Counted from the stretch's first letter, positions 1 through 13,324 are shown. The stretch: DNA of 64,000 nt from Moniliella sp. 'wahieum' (GCA_003971905.1 RSEE01000110.1:62001-126000); one strand, 5' to 3'. Notes: generated from the letters alone by a model not told the origin. A program made the numbers and translations.

Positions 1-1439
1 AGTACATCAAGATCCCAACATGCGGCAAGAAGATGTGGCGAGAAGGGAACCCAAGTCACCGCCCTTGGCTGGGACAACCCTGGACCACCGAAGTAGAGGG
101 TTCAGGACAAGAGTAGCCGCACCCATTCTGGATCCACATAGCCAAAGACGCAATTGCGTCTCATCTGGCCCAGAGCCGACTCAAGTTGGGACTCACCTCA
201 GATCGCTTGGTGTGGTGGACAGCAAACCGCCAAGTCGGGCTTGCGAGAGCAGACAACGGGCATCCGGCCAAGCGAGCGCACCCCTGCGCTCAGAACAAGG
301 CACTGCCCCTGTCCCAAATTGGCCTTCACGGCCGCAGCAGGACATCGGTGTGGTGCTCGCTCCCCCATGCGCAGATGTTTTATTGCGCCGGACCAAAAAG
401 GGCGACCAACCCTAATACCATTTTGAAACGAATCTTTGACGCGCAATGTTTCTATTTGTCAACTCAGCTACTCGTCCGGCCGCGTGCTCTTAGCACGCTT
501 ACGGAAGCGCGCGAGTATAAAACGCGACGCGAGAATGATGGTTCCCCCGATACGCAACTGATTGCACAGGCAGGAATAACAACAATGATATGCCAAACAG
601 GTTACATCCTGGGGAGCGATTAAGTCGCGTTTCAAGTTGGACTGTCAGCGTTCAGCGTCAATAGAAACCCTGGTCGCGATGGCTCCATATCACCACTGTT
701 GCTCTCCAAAAAGTAGACAGGCTCTGTGCGTGTTCTTTGATACGGTTTCCAGATAGTTGAGTGACCAGTAGCAGGTGTGCTTTCGATGCCAACAGGAACC
801 AAGATAACTTCGCCGGCAAAAGACACGACAGGTCCATCGGATGGAGCATTAAAACCAGAGGATCCTGATCTCCTGTGACGATTCTCCGCTGGTTCCTTAT
901 TAAGCGGGGTTGGCGCTATCAACTATCTGAAGAGGAGTAAGCGTTACCTGAACTGTAACCCCAGCTTTTGCAGTGAAGTGTAACCGATGTTAGCCGTAAA
1001 TTCGTAAACGTGTAAAAGAATGAAGGAGGCAAGGGAGAGGTAAAAGGGTGGGTAAAGTAGTGCTGACCACTGAGAGTAGGAGAGAGGTTGGTGGCAGTGT
1101 TGGTAAGCAACAGCTAACCACACACAGCGAGCAAGCCTTAGCTGTCAAGCTGGTCGATCGATCAGGCCGCCTTAGGATAGGTATATGCATGCAGGATGTA
1201 GGGGCTTAGCGCTTATTCCAGAGAGGTAAAGACAGCAGTACGCAGCACATTGTTTGCTTTCAACAGCGCCACACAAAGTCGGACACAGCAAAATGAGAAG
1301 CGGATGAAGGGGTCAGCCAGACTGGGCGTAACAGAAGTTAGGAAGGTGCGGGCGGTTAAACCCGGAGCGATAGCTCCTGGCCATTCGCGGAAGGTGTCCG
1401 CAGTAATGGATAAATTGTCCAGAGGCAGTGGCACATGTG
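1..1439. other. Unassigned left flank
   Basis: No gene is recognised here apart from one short orphan frame at 632-922. Overlapping open frames at 20-623 on both strands have no family-like motif and shadow one another. The F-box repeat unit A begins near the right end of this stretch. Confidence 0.4.
632..922 (-). CDS. Orphan open frame, possible exon
   Basis: A 96-residue minus-strand frame with a balanced, protein-like composition (for example FAGEVILVPVGIES). I recognise no domain, and no upstream exon could be joined to it. It could be the last exon of a gene, an old fragment, or chance. The only support is that it lacks the low-complexity look of the frames around it. Confidence 0.15.
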   Translation of the reverse strand: MIAPTPLNKEPAENRHRRSGSSGFNAPSDGPVVSFAGEVILVPVGIESTPATGHSTIWKPYQRTRTEPVYFLESNSGDMEPSRPGFLLTLNADSPT

Positions 1440-4400
1440 TTTGGATGGCATGAGACTAATACGACATGAGGAGCCCCGGGTCGTGCGTGATAACCGGATC
1501 GTTCCGAAATAAAAAGGCCAGAGCGATTGCGACCCCCTCAAAGGCCACCGCAGCAGCTCATCCATCACAATACTCTTAATGGGCCCACAGCCACTCGCGT
1601 GCCCGTGTGCCCCAGTCCCAGTGCAACACATAGGGCTGGTTAGCTTCCTTGCCCAGTCCTTGCAAGCCCCATCAGTGTCCTGCAGGATGTATTTTCGTAG
1701 GAAGGTTTCATCCGTGCCTTCTCCTTCTTCGTCACATACGGCTATAGACACTCGGGGTTAGCCACCTTGACGCATGGTCGCTTGTTGAAAAGGAGTACGT
1801 ACATGTTCTTTAAGCCATTGCAGCTCACGACTAAGGGGGTGCATGCAACGGTGGCACTAGTCGATGTGAGAATGCTGGAGGAGGAAAGAAATTGGTTGGA
1901 CAGTGCATGGTGCTCAGCCACTTGGCCCCCTCCGGAGACGGACCCTCAACAGAAAAGTCGGTGCCCAACATGTTGGCTCCGAAGAAGCGTCCACCCTCAC
2001 AGCAGGCAGAGGAGGTCAGTGACGCGAATTTCGTCCGGACGTGACGCATGCTTCCAATCAAGCAACGCCATCTGCATCGATCCAACACATTGGGTTGTTA
2101 GCCGATGCTTACGGTGCCACAGGGGGAGATCGACCGAAGAATTTGGACTGGCCAATGACGCGGTCCTTTCGGTCCTGGGTCACTTGCACGTGCCGGTGAG
2201 GAACCAAGACAGGGAGGAGGGCTCGGCCATCGTCAATGAGGAGATCAGATTTGTCCTCTCTGACCCTCTCCAATTCCAATAGCAGGGGTCCTCCCTTTCA
2301 GGATGCAGTGGGGGGCCGATATCAATGACCCATGAAGGGCTCGGGACTGCGGAAGGAGTGGGGATCTAAAATGGAGAGATAGTTTTTGATCAGCACTAGA
2401 CGCAGCTGGCACTGGTGGGGCTCTGTGTCCAAAGCCAAAAGAAAGGTCCAGGAATGGATGAGGGCCAGGCAATAAAACACAACAGAGGTAAAACATGCCC
2501 AAGTTGTTCAAGTCTGTTGTCGGTGCACTCTGCAACAAAAATGAGCGACCGTGAGGGGTGGCCGGACCTTGAACGGTAAAATACGACCGGCACATCTTGA
2601 CTGTAGATGAGGCAGACATGAGCTGATCAAAGCTGAAAAGGGGGGGGGTACCGGTAGCACGATCGAATACTCCCAGCCCGCATGGCTGTGCCAAAGGTAG
2701 GCCCACTGTCGATCAATGCTGAGGTGGGAATGAAGTGAAAGCGGACTTATATTAGCCTCATTATCGACGAGTTTCAGCGCCACTTCAGTCCTCTCTTGGG
2801 TCAGGAAATTGAATGTGGTGAGTTCAGCCACGAGGTCTTCTTCATTTCGGCGACTCCTGAAGTGAAGGGCCCCCCGTCGATTGCCCACACGGTCAGATAC
2901 ATCTTGTGTACACACACTTCTCATTATATAGGATTTTGGGATTCACGCACAAGATTAACAAGTAAGGGTATTGAACGACAGCCGCGTAATGAAAGAAGTG
3001 CAGCCCTTCATAGGCTTTGTCCCATTTCTGTCTTTCAAGGGCGCTCAACCCCCCATAGACGCATTCCCTTGCTCGATACACCACCACCCGATGCCCGAGG
3101 TTATGATGAAAGTCATCGGGAAACGGAGGCATCCTGGTCCTGGGAGCAATTCTGACGATCCACCGGAGCAACAGCCAACCCGTAGGTAGTACCATCGCTC
3201 CATCAAAGACTTCTCCTTCGGGCGTCGGGAAGGACCAGAGAACCGGTGAGGGTGAGCATACAAAAAATCTTTGAAGACAACCATATTCCCCCTTCCTGAA
3301 ATCGGGGATCGTCAAATTCTTGAATCCGGCGCCGATGCATAACTGTTTTTGCCGGGGCAAACGTGGGCATTGGCAACCGGGCCAAGGCACACAGGCCAGC
3401 CGACGCATCGCACTGGACCTGAGGGAGAACCGTGGAAAGACGCGGACCTGGAGATGGATGGGGTTTCTTTGCCGATCGCGTCGTCGCAAAAAGAATGGAT
3501 GCCTAGCCGTCCGCAGGGGAGAAGAGGACTGCTTGGGGAGTAGAGAGGTGCCCGTCATGGTCCACCCAAACTCTTCCTCTAGCAGCTCACAGGAAACGAG
3601 TAGTCCCTGCCACGTGCGCGGCGCGACCTCGAAAGCAGCATAGTAGGCGGCCTGAGGGAGAGTGGTGGACAAGGATGGAAGACGGAGAGAGAGACGAAAC
3701 GCGGCATGATGCCACAAATTGTCGTCCTGCAAAGTCGCATGGAAGCCTGGGAAGAGAAAGGAGAGTTAGTGGATCCGACACTGAGTGGATTTATACATGC
3801 CGTCTCCAATAGCATGAGAGTAGGGCGGTGCTTGGGGATGCAGGAGGGAGCTGTTGCATACCATGGCAAGTCCACGACAGGTGGATGAGGTCACGAGGGG
3901 CGATGTGGCCGCAGACTGCGAGTCCAGAATGATGTCAAAGGGAAGGCGGTCGAGCATCGAAGTTGATGAGGCGGTATAACGGAGAGGATCAGAGGTGGGT
4001 TTGCAGGTATTGGGGGGATTCCAAAAATGCATCGAGTATCCTGCGACCTGCCTGAATATAGCGATTGCCGCACATACACAGCGGGTTTCAACTCATCGGG
4101 ATTCTAGGAGAGTTTCCGCATCTCTGTGGTAATACTATGATTACTTCATTAATCAGCTATCCCTCAACCTGTAAATGAATAGAGTAGAGAGAGAACCAAG
4201 AACACACCACCACACATCTAGAAGGGTTTTCCGCCCTTTTTACGGATGTAGAGCCCCGCGTTTCACAGAGCCTTCTCATCGATCGAAACAGATGCCAATT
4301 GGGCCACTTAGTGTAGTATACTCTCTGGCAAGAGAGAGCCGACGGAGAGAAAATGTTTCCAAAGGTGGCTACGGCCATCCGTCGCAGCGGACTTGGCCGC

Positions 4401-4750
4401 AACGGATCCCCAAACACCACGATGCTTCGTACCCATATTGTGCCCATCCAGCCGAACATTATCGTATGCGCTGAACGTGCTGAACCTTGTACACCATCTG
4501 CGCACCTCTACGCAGCCGAGTTGATATAGTGTGAGCGCGGTGAGTGTGCTTCGTCGAGTTTATTTTCAAAACGTATATACGGGGAGTACAAGTTTTATAA
4601 CCCCTGGATTTATGTTTGCTACTAGGGTAGTGATAGGGTTCACCTGCAATGGATCGGTGAAGAGGCTCGCTGGTTCGGGGGATTTGCCCCTTGGCGGGCT
4701 GCGCCACCCCTTTGTCTGTTCCGACTTGCTTGCTTGGCTCTGTCTTCTTC
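1440..4750 (-). repeat. F-box repeat unit, copy A
   Basis: This segment matches the reverse complement of copy C (21490-24945) from the 5' flank through the end of the gene, and copy B (6505-9100) over the gene itself. The match to C is closest around 3550-4090, where differences are mostly single-base indels. It weakens toward the 3' end of the gene. The 5' flank (about 4100-4750) is shared with C but not with B. Confidence 0.8.
1576..3957 (-). CDS. F-box protein, copy A (frame-broken)
   Basis: The protein starts with MLDRLPFDIILD and continues as a typical F-box helix with LIHLSWTC. This points to a substrate receptor of an SCF ubiquitin ligase that binds Skp1. The rest is a long C-terminal region with no recognised repeat, ending in PYVLHWDWGTRAR and a stop at 1576-1578. 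Intron 1 (GTATGC to TTCCCAG) follows the F-box exon, as in copies B and C. The main open stretch is 2893-3732 (279 residues). The frame changes several times before the 3' end, and one base is missing inside the F-box relative to C. It is either an ageing copy or affected by assembly indels. Its middle differs strongly from B and C. The target is unknown. Confidence 0.6.
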
Positions 4751-6504
4751 CCTTCAGCTTGCTTGAAGGACTTTGGTGAATCCGAGCGGCGCTATAGGGA
4801 CGAAGAGGATTTTGGGGGAAGCGGAGGAGCGGGTACACGTATGGCAAGGCTGTGTACGCACCAGCTTAGGGCGTAGTAACGTCTCTGACGCCTGCGGTGC
4901 TTATTGGGGACGGGTGGAGTAGTAGGCAGTGAAAAAAACACTGCCATCAGTGACAGAGGGCTGAGGCTGAACAGGGCAGCTGTCGACGTGGCTGGAAAGG
5001 AACCCGTGCGACAAGCTGATACGGGCTGAAGGAAGGCTCGCACGACTGGGGGAGAAAGCTGGGAGACGGGTTGGAAGACGAGGAGGCAGCTAAGTGGAGA
5101 CGAGGTTGCCTAGTATACTGAATAATTGGGCGTCAACTGGCAGGTGTTGTGGAGGAAGGAAGGAAGGGACATAATTGGAGGTGGGGGGGAGGAAAGATCA
5201 CCATCAACTAATAGGCGACAGGCTAGATCAAAAGGGAAAACGGACAAAAAGGGGTGTGAAAGAAGGAAGACGTGTCAAAAGGGGGTTGGTTGCCGCAGGC
5301 GCAACGGAGAAGGAAAGTAAGTGGTGAAGGGGGGACAGTCGTCGCAAAGATACCGGAAACTTGGTGGCCTCATTTAGGCCAACCGACTGACTTTGACTTG
5401 AGCGGGGGGCGACTATTGTCGCTCGGACGCATGGCCACTCGGGCCAGAATACATGGTTTAACCAACCATCATCAAACTTGGTTGTATGATCATCTGCATC
5501 ATATATCGATCTGTTAGGGGCGCTCCGGTTATCTCCGGACGCTGAGCCCGCATGTCCTAGACATCTCAGCCCAACATGCGTCAGACCGGTTAGACTAGCG
5601 AGAGAGAGATCGACACCTTATCCTTGCTGCGGATATCATCCGCGGCCCGCCTTGGCCGCATGGGCTTATCGGTACGATGCTTTGTGCCTACTGCGTCCAG
5701 TCTTGTCAGAACCCTTCCTGCTGCGCCCGACTGCGCCGCGTCAGCACCTTGGGAAGCAAGGGCTGTGCATAGTTTTTTACCTTTCTGGGAAGTGCCCCGC
5801 ATTCTGTTTATACTGTCATGACGCACTTGAGGCCTGGTTCCTCTGCTTGATATAAGCAGCCATGTCTAAGGCTTGCTAGTGTGGTCCTTGTCGACCATTC
5901 TGTCTATTACCGTTGGTCTCCCCGACACAGTTCCTCTCTCGCCCTTCCACCTTCTACCACTCTTACGCTTACCAATTTACGAGGACCCCCCCCATGACAC
6001 GATCCGGCAACGCGTTGCTTCCCACTCTGATTTTTCTTCTACACTTCCTATCGACGACACGCGCCTCCTGTACATTTCGCAAACCGGTGGGTGAGACTCA
6101 TGTGACTGTGCGCCGTTGGATGGTAAAATATTTCTGGGTTCCTAGTACAGTCTGGTACAATTTCCTAGATACTAGATCGTTGAGAGTGTTGTGGCCAATA
6201 TGTGAGCCGCACTTTTGATGTCACCTATAACAGAGTATCGGAGCTTTGTGAGAAAAACTGGGAGGGAATGAATACTCGGATAATGCGTCGAACGTGTCAC
6301 AGTCGGGGCCAAGGCGACCAGAATTGAGACTAGGTCAAGTAATGTATCACAACCGATTCGTGGGGAAGGTGCAACAACAGAGGACACCATGCGAAGTGGA
6401 AGAAAACGCGAAAAGCGAGACACTCGGGACAAAGAAGTTGAAAATGGAATTAGCGAGCTCTATCAGGCGCCCCAACTGCTAATGACGATGAAAGTTGTTG
6501 GCAT
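4751..6504. other. Intergenic, between repeat copies A and B
   Basis: No gene is supported. A purine-rich stretch lies at about 5130-5340, and small hairpins occur, for example around 5370-5390 and 5405-5425. All open frames are short and overlap on both strands. Confidence 0.4.
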
Positions 6505-9100
6505 CCCCGGTCACGAGGTGTTTCGAAAACATAATGATGGAGAAGGGCCAAATTGGTATATCTGATGGTTAGCGTTCCTCCTTGGAGGAAGGCCCCTTCG
6601 CGATGAAGGCGCAGAGTATTGTCGCTCAGGTGTCAGCATGCTACTGGCATGCCGACTATACCCCCTTATTATCTTTCCGGGCGATTGCGACCCCAAAAAC
6701 AAAGGCCACCGCATCACCTTCAGCAACTCAATGGGTCGCCAGCCAAGCGCGTGCCCGCGTGCCCCAGTCCCAGTGCAACACATAGGGCAGGTTGGCTTCT
6801 TTGCCTTGTTCGTCGCTAAAAGCCCATAAGTGTCCTGCACAGCGTGTTGTCGGAGAATAGTGCTCAATCGTGCCTTCTCCGACATCGTCGCACACTATAC
6901 ACCCGGAAGTTAAAACCACATTTGCACTGGCTCTGTTGGAAATGAGTACGTACACTTAATCGCAGATTCCAACTCAGTACTAAAGGAGTTGCATGCAACA
7001 GTGGCACTGGTCGATGTGAGCAGACTGGACGAGGGCAAGAATTGGTTTGGACAGTGCACGGTGCTCAGCCACTGGGTCCCATCTGCACACGGACCCGCAA
7101 GAGAAAAGTTGGTGCCCAATACAACTGGCTCCGACTCCGACGCTCCCACCCTCATCATCACAGGCAGGGGGAGGTCGATGACACGAATCTCATCGGGCCG
7201 CGACGCATGCTTCCAATCGACCAATACCATCCGCATCGATCCAACAATTTGGGCTGTAGGCCGAGGATCATTCTGCTGAGCAGATGGACCATTGAACGAT
7301 TTGTACTGGCCGATAATGCGGTCATTTCGACCCTGAGTCAGTTGCACGTGCCAGTTGGGGACGAAGACAGGGAAAAGGGCCCGGCCGTCGTCAATACGGA
7401 GATCGCCTTTGGTCTGTCCGGTATACCTCTGATGCCTAAAGAGCGGGTGCTCATGAAAATAGTACTGCGTGGGGTCGATATCAATGACCGCCATCCAAGA
7501 CTCAGGAGAGTTTCGAGAGTGCGGGGCTAAGATGGATTGAAAATTCTTGACCAGCACAAGACGCATCAGATCCGTCGTGCGTTGGGGTAGTAGCCGAAAG
7601 ACCAGGTATCCGATTGGGAAAGACAGTAAACCACCGCAGAAATTCAAACCTCTCCAAATCTGGAAACGTAGGCGGGGTCTGCAGGAATGAGCAACTATAC
7701 GGGGTAGCCGGACCATGGAGCGCAAAGTAAGACCGGCGCATGTTGACCCCAGCTTGGGCCGACATGAGCTGGGCAATGTTGACGATGCAGGTGCCAGTCG
7801 CACGTTCGAACACGGCCCACGTATACCCATCCCAAACGTAGGCCCAGTTCCGATCGATGACGATGTGGCGGGGATTCGGGAAATCCACAGAATGAATACC
7901 TCCTATATGGCCGAGGGTCACTGCCTACTTCCCTCCCTCCTCTCTTGGGTGAGAAGATTGCAAGTGGCAAGTTCAGCCCGGCCGTCGGCTCGTGGGAAGC
8001 TCCTGTTGAGATTCACCCCGATCACCCACACAGGTCAGGTACAAATCGTGCGCACGATTCTCATTTTAGGATGAGGATTCACTCACAAGGTAAACAAGTA
8101 AGGAAATTGAACGGCAGCCGCGAAATGTTCTTTGACGTACCATACGTCATAGGCTTTGTTCCATTCGTGGCATTCATAATGGGCTTCAAAGTCTCCAGGG
8201 GGGAGCGCCCTGCTCGATACACCGCCACTTGATGGTGTCGGTACTGGAGGGCCTCATCACGCGGTAATGTCGGGTCAGGGGGAATTCGACGAGCCACCGA
8301 AGCAACACCCACCCTCGGGCAGTACCATCGCACCACCAAAGATTCCTATTTCCGGCTTCGGAAAGGACCAGCGGATTGGATAGGGCGAGCATAAACACAA
8401 GTCTTCCATGACTACCATATTCCTCCACACCTTAAATCGGGGATCGTCAAATTCTTTAATCGGGTGCCGATGTTGCATAACCGTTATTGCTGGGGCGAAC
8501 GTGGGCATGGGCAACTGGGCCCCGCACACAAGCTAACCGACACACCGCACGGGCCCGAGGGAGAACCGTGGAAGCGTGGGGTTGGAGATGGATCGGGTTC
8601 TGTTTGAAGAGCGTGCAGCAGCATGGATGAATGCCTAGTCCGGGGAGGGATAGACTGCGTGGCGAGTAGAGAGGTGCCGGTCATGGCCACCCAAACTCTT
8701 CCTCCAGCTGTCACAGGCAACCAGCAGTCCCTGCCACGTGCGCGGCGCGACCTCGAAACCAGCATACCGTGTGGCCTCAGGGAGAGGGGTGGCCAAGGAT
8801 GGAAGACGGAGAAGAAGAAAACGCGGCTGATGCCACAAATTGTCGTCCTGCAAAGTCGCATGGAGGCCTGGGAAGAGCACGGAAGAGTTAGCGGATCCGA
8901 CACGAGGCCGTGTGGATTTTACACAGATGTCGTTTCCTAGCACCGGGGCGATGCTGGGGGATGCAGGGGCAGTTGAGCTGTGCGCACCATGGCAAGTCCA
9001 CGACAGGTGGATGAGGTCCGAGGGGCGATGTGGCCGCTGGTGGCGACATGCAGAAGAATCTCAAAGGGAAGACGGTTGAGCATGGATGTTGATGGTGGGA
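6505..9100 (-). repeat. F-box repeat unit, copy B
   Basis: Same orientation as copy A. Similarity to copy C runs from the start codon to about 200 bases past the stop (C 22296-24945). Between about 7340 and 8720, B and C look almost identical by eye, including the 84-nt intron at 8003-8086. Unlike A and C, B lacks the shared 5' flank. Confidence 0.8.
6728..9083 (-). CDS. F-box protein, copy B
   Basis: The protein begins MLNRLPFEILLHVATSGHIA, an F-box. Introns visible: one just after the F-box exon (donor GTGCGC, acceptor TTCCCAG), one of 84 nt at 8003-8086, and one of 59 nt at 6895-6953. The last exon runs from LCDDVGEGTIE to a stop after RARAWLATH. A 306-residue open stretch (6910-7830) covers most of the C-terminal half. 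Relative to copy C, B lacks one A in an AAA run and one G in a GGG run near 7600-7625, and one base in the F-box exon. Small homopolymer changes therefore break an otherwise well-kept frame. The role inferred from the F-box is SCF substrate recognition; the substrate is unknown. Confidence 0.65.
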
Positions 9101-9740
9101 ATGAGGACGATTGTAGGTGTTGCAGGGACTATCGATTACTAAATGAATTTACTAAGGAGGATCTATAAAAAAGAGAACATACTGAGGCGCAACACCCAAG
9201 AAGGAAAAAGAAAGGGAGAGAGAAGAGAGCTACAGTATTAAAAAGCACTATAAGAGCAGGCTCTCTCCCCTTTCGTCTGTTGATATTATCTCCCTTGACT
9301 CCTGATCTCCTCCCTTCGTCCTTTTGTCAGTTGCTACCGCTGAGGAGCTTGAGGCTGTCGGCGTTCTCCTCATCTCCCCATTGGATGCCTAATAGTCCGG
9401 CTCTGCGCTGTACCGACTATAGTATTGTACGCGCGTAGATATACAGCCGGCATTGTTATACTTTCAAAGATGTCTCGACAGCGGTCGCTCTTTCTGCTCA
9501 AGTTCCCACCCCGGGCGGAAGGGGCGGAATTGTCCTCCCCCGCTCGTCGCGGGTCGAATAGGGAGATGGCGGTGGTGCTAAACCGCCATCGGCCATCCTC
9601 CCTCATCGACTCATCGCGCACGATGGGCGAAGGCAATGGCGTCCCCGCCGCCGCCGCATCCCAACACCCCGCGCCCCAGGCCAGCCACCGCCTTCTTCCC
9701 AGGCCCCATCCCAGCCCAGCCCAACCAAGCGCGGCCAGAC
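9084..9740. other. Intergenic / promoter region
   Basis: This lies between the start of F-box copy B (minus) and TAF5 (plus), so the two genes are divergent. It contains an A-rich patch at 9165-9240 and a pyrimidine-rich patch at 9258-9330. The latter is a plausible core-promoter region for TAF5. An open frame continues from 9425 into the TAF5 region, but the LisH-proximal ATG at 9741 is the better start. Confidence 0.4.
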
Positions 9741-12176
9741 ATGAGCGAAGACGAGGCGAACAGCGCCATCATCTCTACCTCCGCCGCAAGGGCTTTGACA
9801 AGGTCATTTCCGCCTTCTCCTCCGAGCTGAACCAGAGGGCAGGACGCGCGTCTGCACCTGTGCCGTCCCCTGCCCTGTTCCTGCGCCTGCCCCGTGCCCC
9901 CCCCACCCTCGCCAGCAACAACGCCCCGCGTGCTCCCGCGTCGCAGGCCGGCCCCCCCTCCAGCATCCTCACCCCGGCCGAGAAGCGGGCAGCGGATGCT
10001 CTGGCGCGCGACCCAACCGATTCCGCCCGTGGGTTTTCTGAGCTGCTGCGGTGGGTGCAAGGTAGCCTGGACGTGTACCAGCCCGAGCTGCGACCGGTCT
10101 TGGTCCCTGTGTTTGCGCATGCCTACATCGACCTCGTCCGTCGCGCTCAACCCGATGCCGCGCGCTCCTTTTACGACCGGCATGCTGCATCGCTGATCGC
10201 AACCGGCGGGGCGGCTAGCGCGTTGCTCCCTCCCCTGCGGGCAGCTACGCTGCCCCAGCATCCTTCCGCCTGACGCCACGCCCTCCTCGACAAGCACCGC
10301 GTCCAGTGGCCAGATGGCGCTGCAGTTCCAAGCCGAACGTTATGTGCTCAAGTTGACCCGCAGCACATTTCGCTCCTCTTGTCCTGGCTGACCGATGGCA
10401 TGGGTCCAATTGCCGCGTCAATGCAGCCTGCCACCTGGACCTCGGACCCAGCCCAAGCTGAACTCGCCCCCGACGCACAGCAGCGTGCTCGTGCGCAAGT
10501 GCTGCGCACACTCAATGACCGTACGCGGATCGAGTTACTCGACCAGGAACCGTGGGAGGTATCGCCGTCGCAGCTGCTCGAAGGAACGGGGCTGATGGGC
10601 TTCCCAGTGCCGGCCGCGAGCTTGGGCAAGGCGCCACTTGCTTCGACCGAGCGCGACGTGGTGAAGGACGTGAATGCGCGACCGCGTTTGAAATTGCATC
10701 CGCTGGTGCCTCTGCCCGACCGACTCAAGGAAGAAGTCCAAAAAGAACTGTTGATCTCTGATTGGATGGCCAAGGAACAACAAGCTTCCCTCCCAACCGA
10801 CGAGACCACCACAGAAGAAAAGAAAGAACCAGTGCCACCCCTCGAACCGAGCGAGGTATCCCTCAACACGGCCCCCGCTACGAGTCAGGGGCTGGAAGGC
10901 GCGAGTGTGGCGGACCTGCTGCCGCTGCCCACTGGGTACAGAGTAGCAGATGTGAACCGCGAAGTGGCCAAGGTGTTGGATGCACGGAAAGCATTGCGGT
11001 TCACCCCCGCACAACCAGAGTTAGAGGAAGGTCCAAAGGGAAGTGTGGCGCCCGAGCGTGTGCGCCTACACTTATTTTGACGGCGGACGACGGTCTGACG
11101 TGCTCAACGTTTTCCTGCGCGACGCTACGCTTATGGCGGCGGGGTTTGAGGAGAGTTACGTGCAACTGTGGTCGCTCAAGGGGGAAGCGTTGCGCCCGTT
11201 GCAGTCCGACTTTGAGTTAAGCCAAGTACGAGACAGCAAGTCGTTGCGTGCTCACCGTGCGCCGGGACGGGCAACGCGCAAGTTGATTGGCCATTCTGGA
11301 CCCGTGTACAGTGTGGACTTTGATCCCCTGTCGGGCTCGGCCAGTGCACCCCACTACCTCCTCTCTGGCTCGGCCGACGGTACAGCCCGATTGTGGAACC
11401 TAGACACGTACTCGGCCACAGTAGTGTACCGCGGGCACGAGTTACCCGTGTGGCAGGCCAAGTGGGGCCCGTTGGGCATGTACTTTGCTACTGCTTCGGC
11501 CGACCGGACAGCGCGGCTGTGGTCGACGGAACGGATCAACCCATTGCGCATCTACGCTGGTCATGGGAGCGATGTGGACTGTCTCGACTTTCATCCCAAC
11601 TCGTTGTACTTGGCAAGGATCGTCAGACCGGACCTGTCGACTGTGGGATGTGCAGGGGTACGGGGGTGCGGCTATTTGTAGGCCACACAAGCGGCGTAGC
11701 GTGCGTTAAGATCTCGCCTGACGGCCGGTTCTTGGCCTCGGCTGGCTGGGGCGACGGGTTCTGGCGAGCGGCAGGTGGCGACGCCGTGGCCGGGGAAGAT
11801 ACGGCCATCTCAATTTGGGATTTGGGGTCGGGACGGAGGATCAAGACCATGTGGGGCCATACGGCAAGTGTACATGCGATGGACTTTAGTCGCGATGGCG
11901 CGGTCCTCGTTTCAGCCGCTGGGGATGGGACGGTACGGTGTTGGGACGTGTTGTCGGCTGGAGGGAAACGGAGCACAGCGGCAGAGGAAGGAGGACGTCC
12001 GGGAGCGCTGGCGGAAGCGCTTGGCGCAAGCGAAAGTGCCCGCCAAGATGTGGGTCAAGACTTCGTCGGCCGACTGTGTTGCCACCTGGTTCACCAAGCA
12101 AACTGCCATGGTCGATGTGAGGTTTACTCCAAGGAACCTCTGTCTCGTGGCCGGGTACCATGATCCGGCGTTGTGA
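9741..12176 (+). CDS. TAF5: TFIID subunit TAF5
   Basis: TAF5 is a scaffold of the general transcription factor TFIID (in many fungi also SAGA), acting in the nucleus. The chosen ATG gives MSEDEANSAIIS, then after a one-base shift a LisH-like YLRRKGFDKVISAF. The TAF5 NTD2 domain follows (SLDVYQPELRPVLVPVFAHA). After a charged linker come WD40 repeats: RKLIGHSGPVYSVDF, GSADGTARLWN, ASADRTARLWS, HTSGVACVKISPDGRFLAS and SIWDLGSGRR. The C-terminus MVDVRFTPRNLCLVAG matches the usual TAF5 ending. Frame changes occur near 9775, 10270, 11090, 11615 and 11990. No convincing introns were seen. The order NTD2 then WD40 separates TAF5 from other WD proteins. Confidence 0.85.
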
Positions 12177-12246
12177 ACGCATCCTATTAATGAGGTTGGA
12201 CCGGTGGCCTTGGGCTCCATAGATATAGATCCGATATAGCTAGTCA

Positions 12247-12969
12247 TACATCACGCTTCGCATGTCACATCCCACCGAGCGCAGCGGCGAGCTGTGCCAG
12301 CTCATCCTCCTGGGCGTAGCCGAGCTGGGGGAGGCCCGGAGCGGCTGCGATGCCGGCCCAGATGCAGATGCAGGTGTAGGTGCAGGCGAGGAGAGAAGGG
12401 CAAACAAACTATCGTCAGACGGCTGGTGTCTTGGGTCGTGGGAGTTGCTTGGGTCGCTCAGTTGGCTTGGATCACTCAGCTGGTTGAGGTCACTTGACTC
12501 GGACTCTGTTGGAGGCGGAAGGATCGGCTGGACGGGCAGAGCCGGCTGATGGGGAGGCGAAGTGAGTTTGGGTTGAGGCACCAGTACAGATTCGGGCTGC
12601 CAACCTGGGGCAGCATGGAGGAGGAACGTGCGGCGACGCAGAGCCTTCTGTTCGGCGTGCTGGGCCACCGTTTGTTGAGCGCGTTTGAGAAGTTCATGAA
12701 TCTGGGCATTCCGCGCACGTGGCCCCACTTCCGGATGGAGTAGCGCAGCGGTAAGAGGGGCGGGGCGGGCGGCGGGCGTGGGGTTGGGGGGAGGGACGGG
12801 CAAGGACAAAGGACTCGAGCGAAAAGTCGTAGACAAAGTACTCGGAGACGGACGCAGGCAGCGCATGTAGTTCTCCTGCTGGAAGAGCGGGGTATGGAGG
12901 CGCACGCAACGCAGGCGACTGGACGAGAGGGACAGCCGAGGCAAGCGAGTAGAGACCCTGGGCCATCAC
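12247..12969 (-). CDS. Unrecognised proline-rich protein
   Basis: Convergent with TAF5 across about 70 bases. The start MAQGLYSLASAVPLVQSPAL leads into a short ordered region with SEYFVYDFSLESFVLARPSP. After a frame change comes a helical stretch (ARNAQIHELLKRAQQTVAQH) and a tail rich in proline, serine and the repeated SDPSQLSDPS. Length is about 235 residues. I do not recognise the family. The conserved-looking N-terminus plus a disordered tail would fit a small nuclear or regulatory protein, but that is a guess. Confidence 0.45.
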
Positions 12970-13095
12970 TGGGTAGAGGTGGAGGTGGTGGAACAGTGAT
13001 TAGATCAGTTGATCCGTCTGCTTTCGTTGAAAGGAGGAAGACATGGGGGAGATCTTATCTGGCAGTGTAGTAGGAACCATGTACCAGTACATATC

Positions 13096-13180
13096 GCCTC
13101 GCTATTTCAATCGGTAGAATTTGAGACTCTTATTTCAGAGGTCCATCTCACGGTTGTGGGTTCGAGTCCCACGTGGGGCG
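13096..13180 (+). tRNA. tRNA-Lys(CUU) with 12-nt intron
   Basis: The acceptor stem GCCTCGC pairs with GTGGGGC using two G-T wobbles. The T-arm is GTGGG-TTCGAGT-CCCAC. The anticodon stem TGAGA/TCTCA encloses CTCTTA with anticodon CTT. A 12-nt intron (13133-13144) sits at the canonical position after base 37. A six-T terminator follows at 13183-13188. The D-stem has only three good pairs. Confidence 0.85.
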
Positions 13181-13324
13181 CATTTTTTGCCCCACCCGAT
13201 CCAGCCATCTTCCATCCCCCATCCCCATTCCCTCTTCGCACACCTACGGTCCTACTCTGCTCGTCCTGTACTTCCTTCGCAATTGGTATTTGTTTTGCCT
13301 TGCACGGGTAGTCGAGACGCCAAG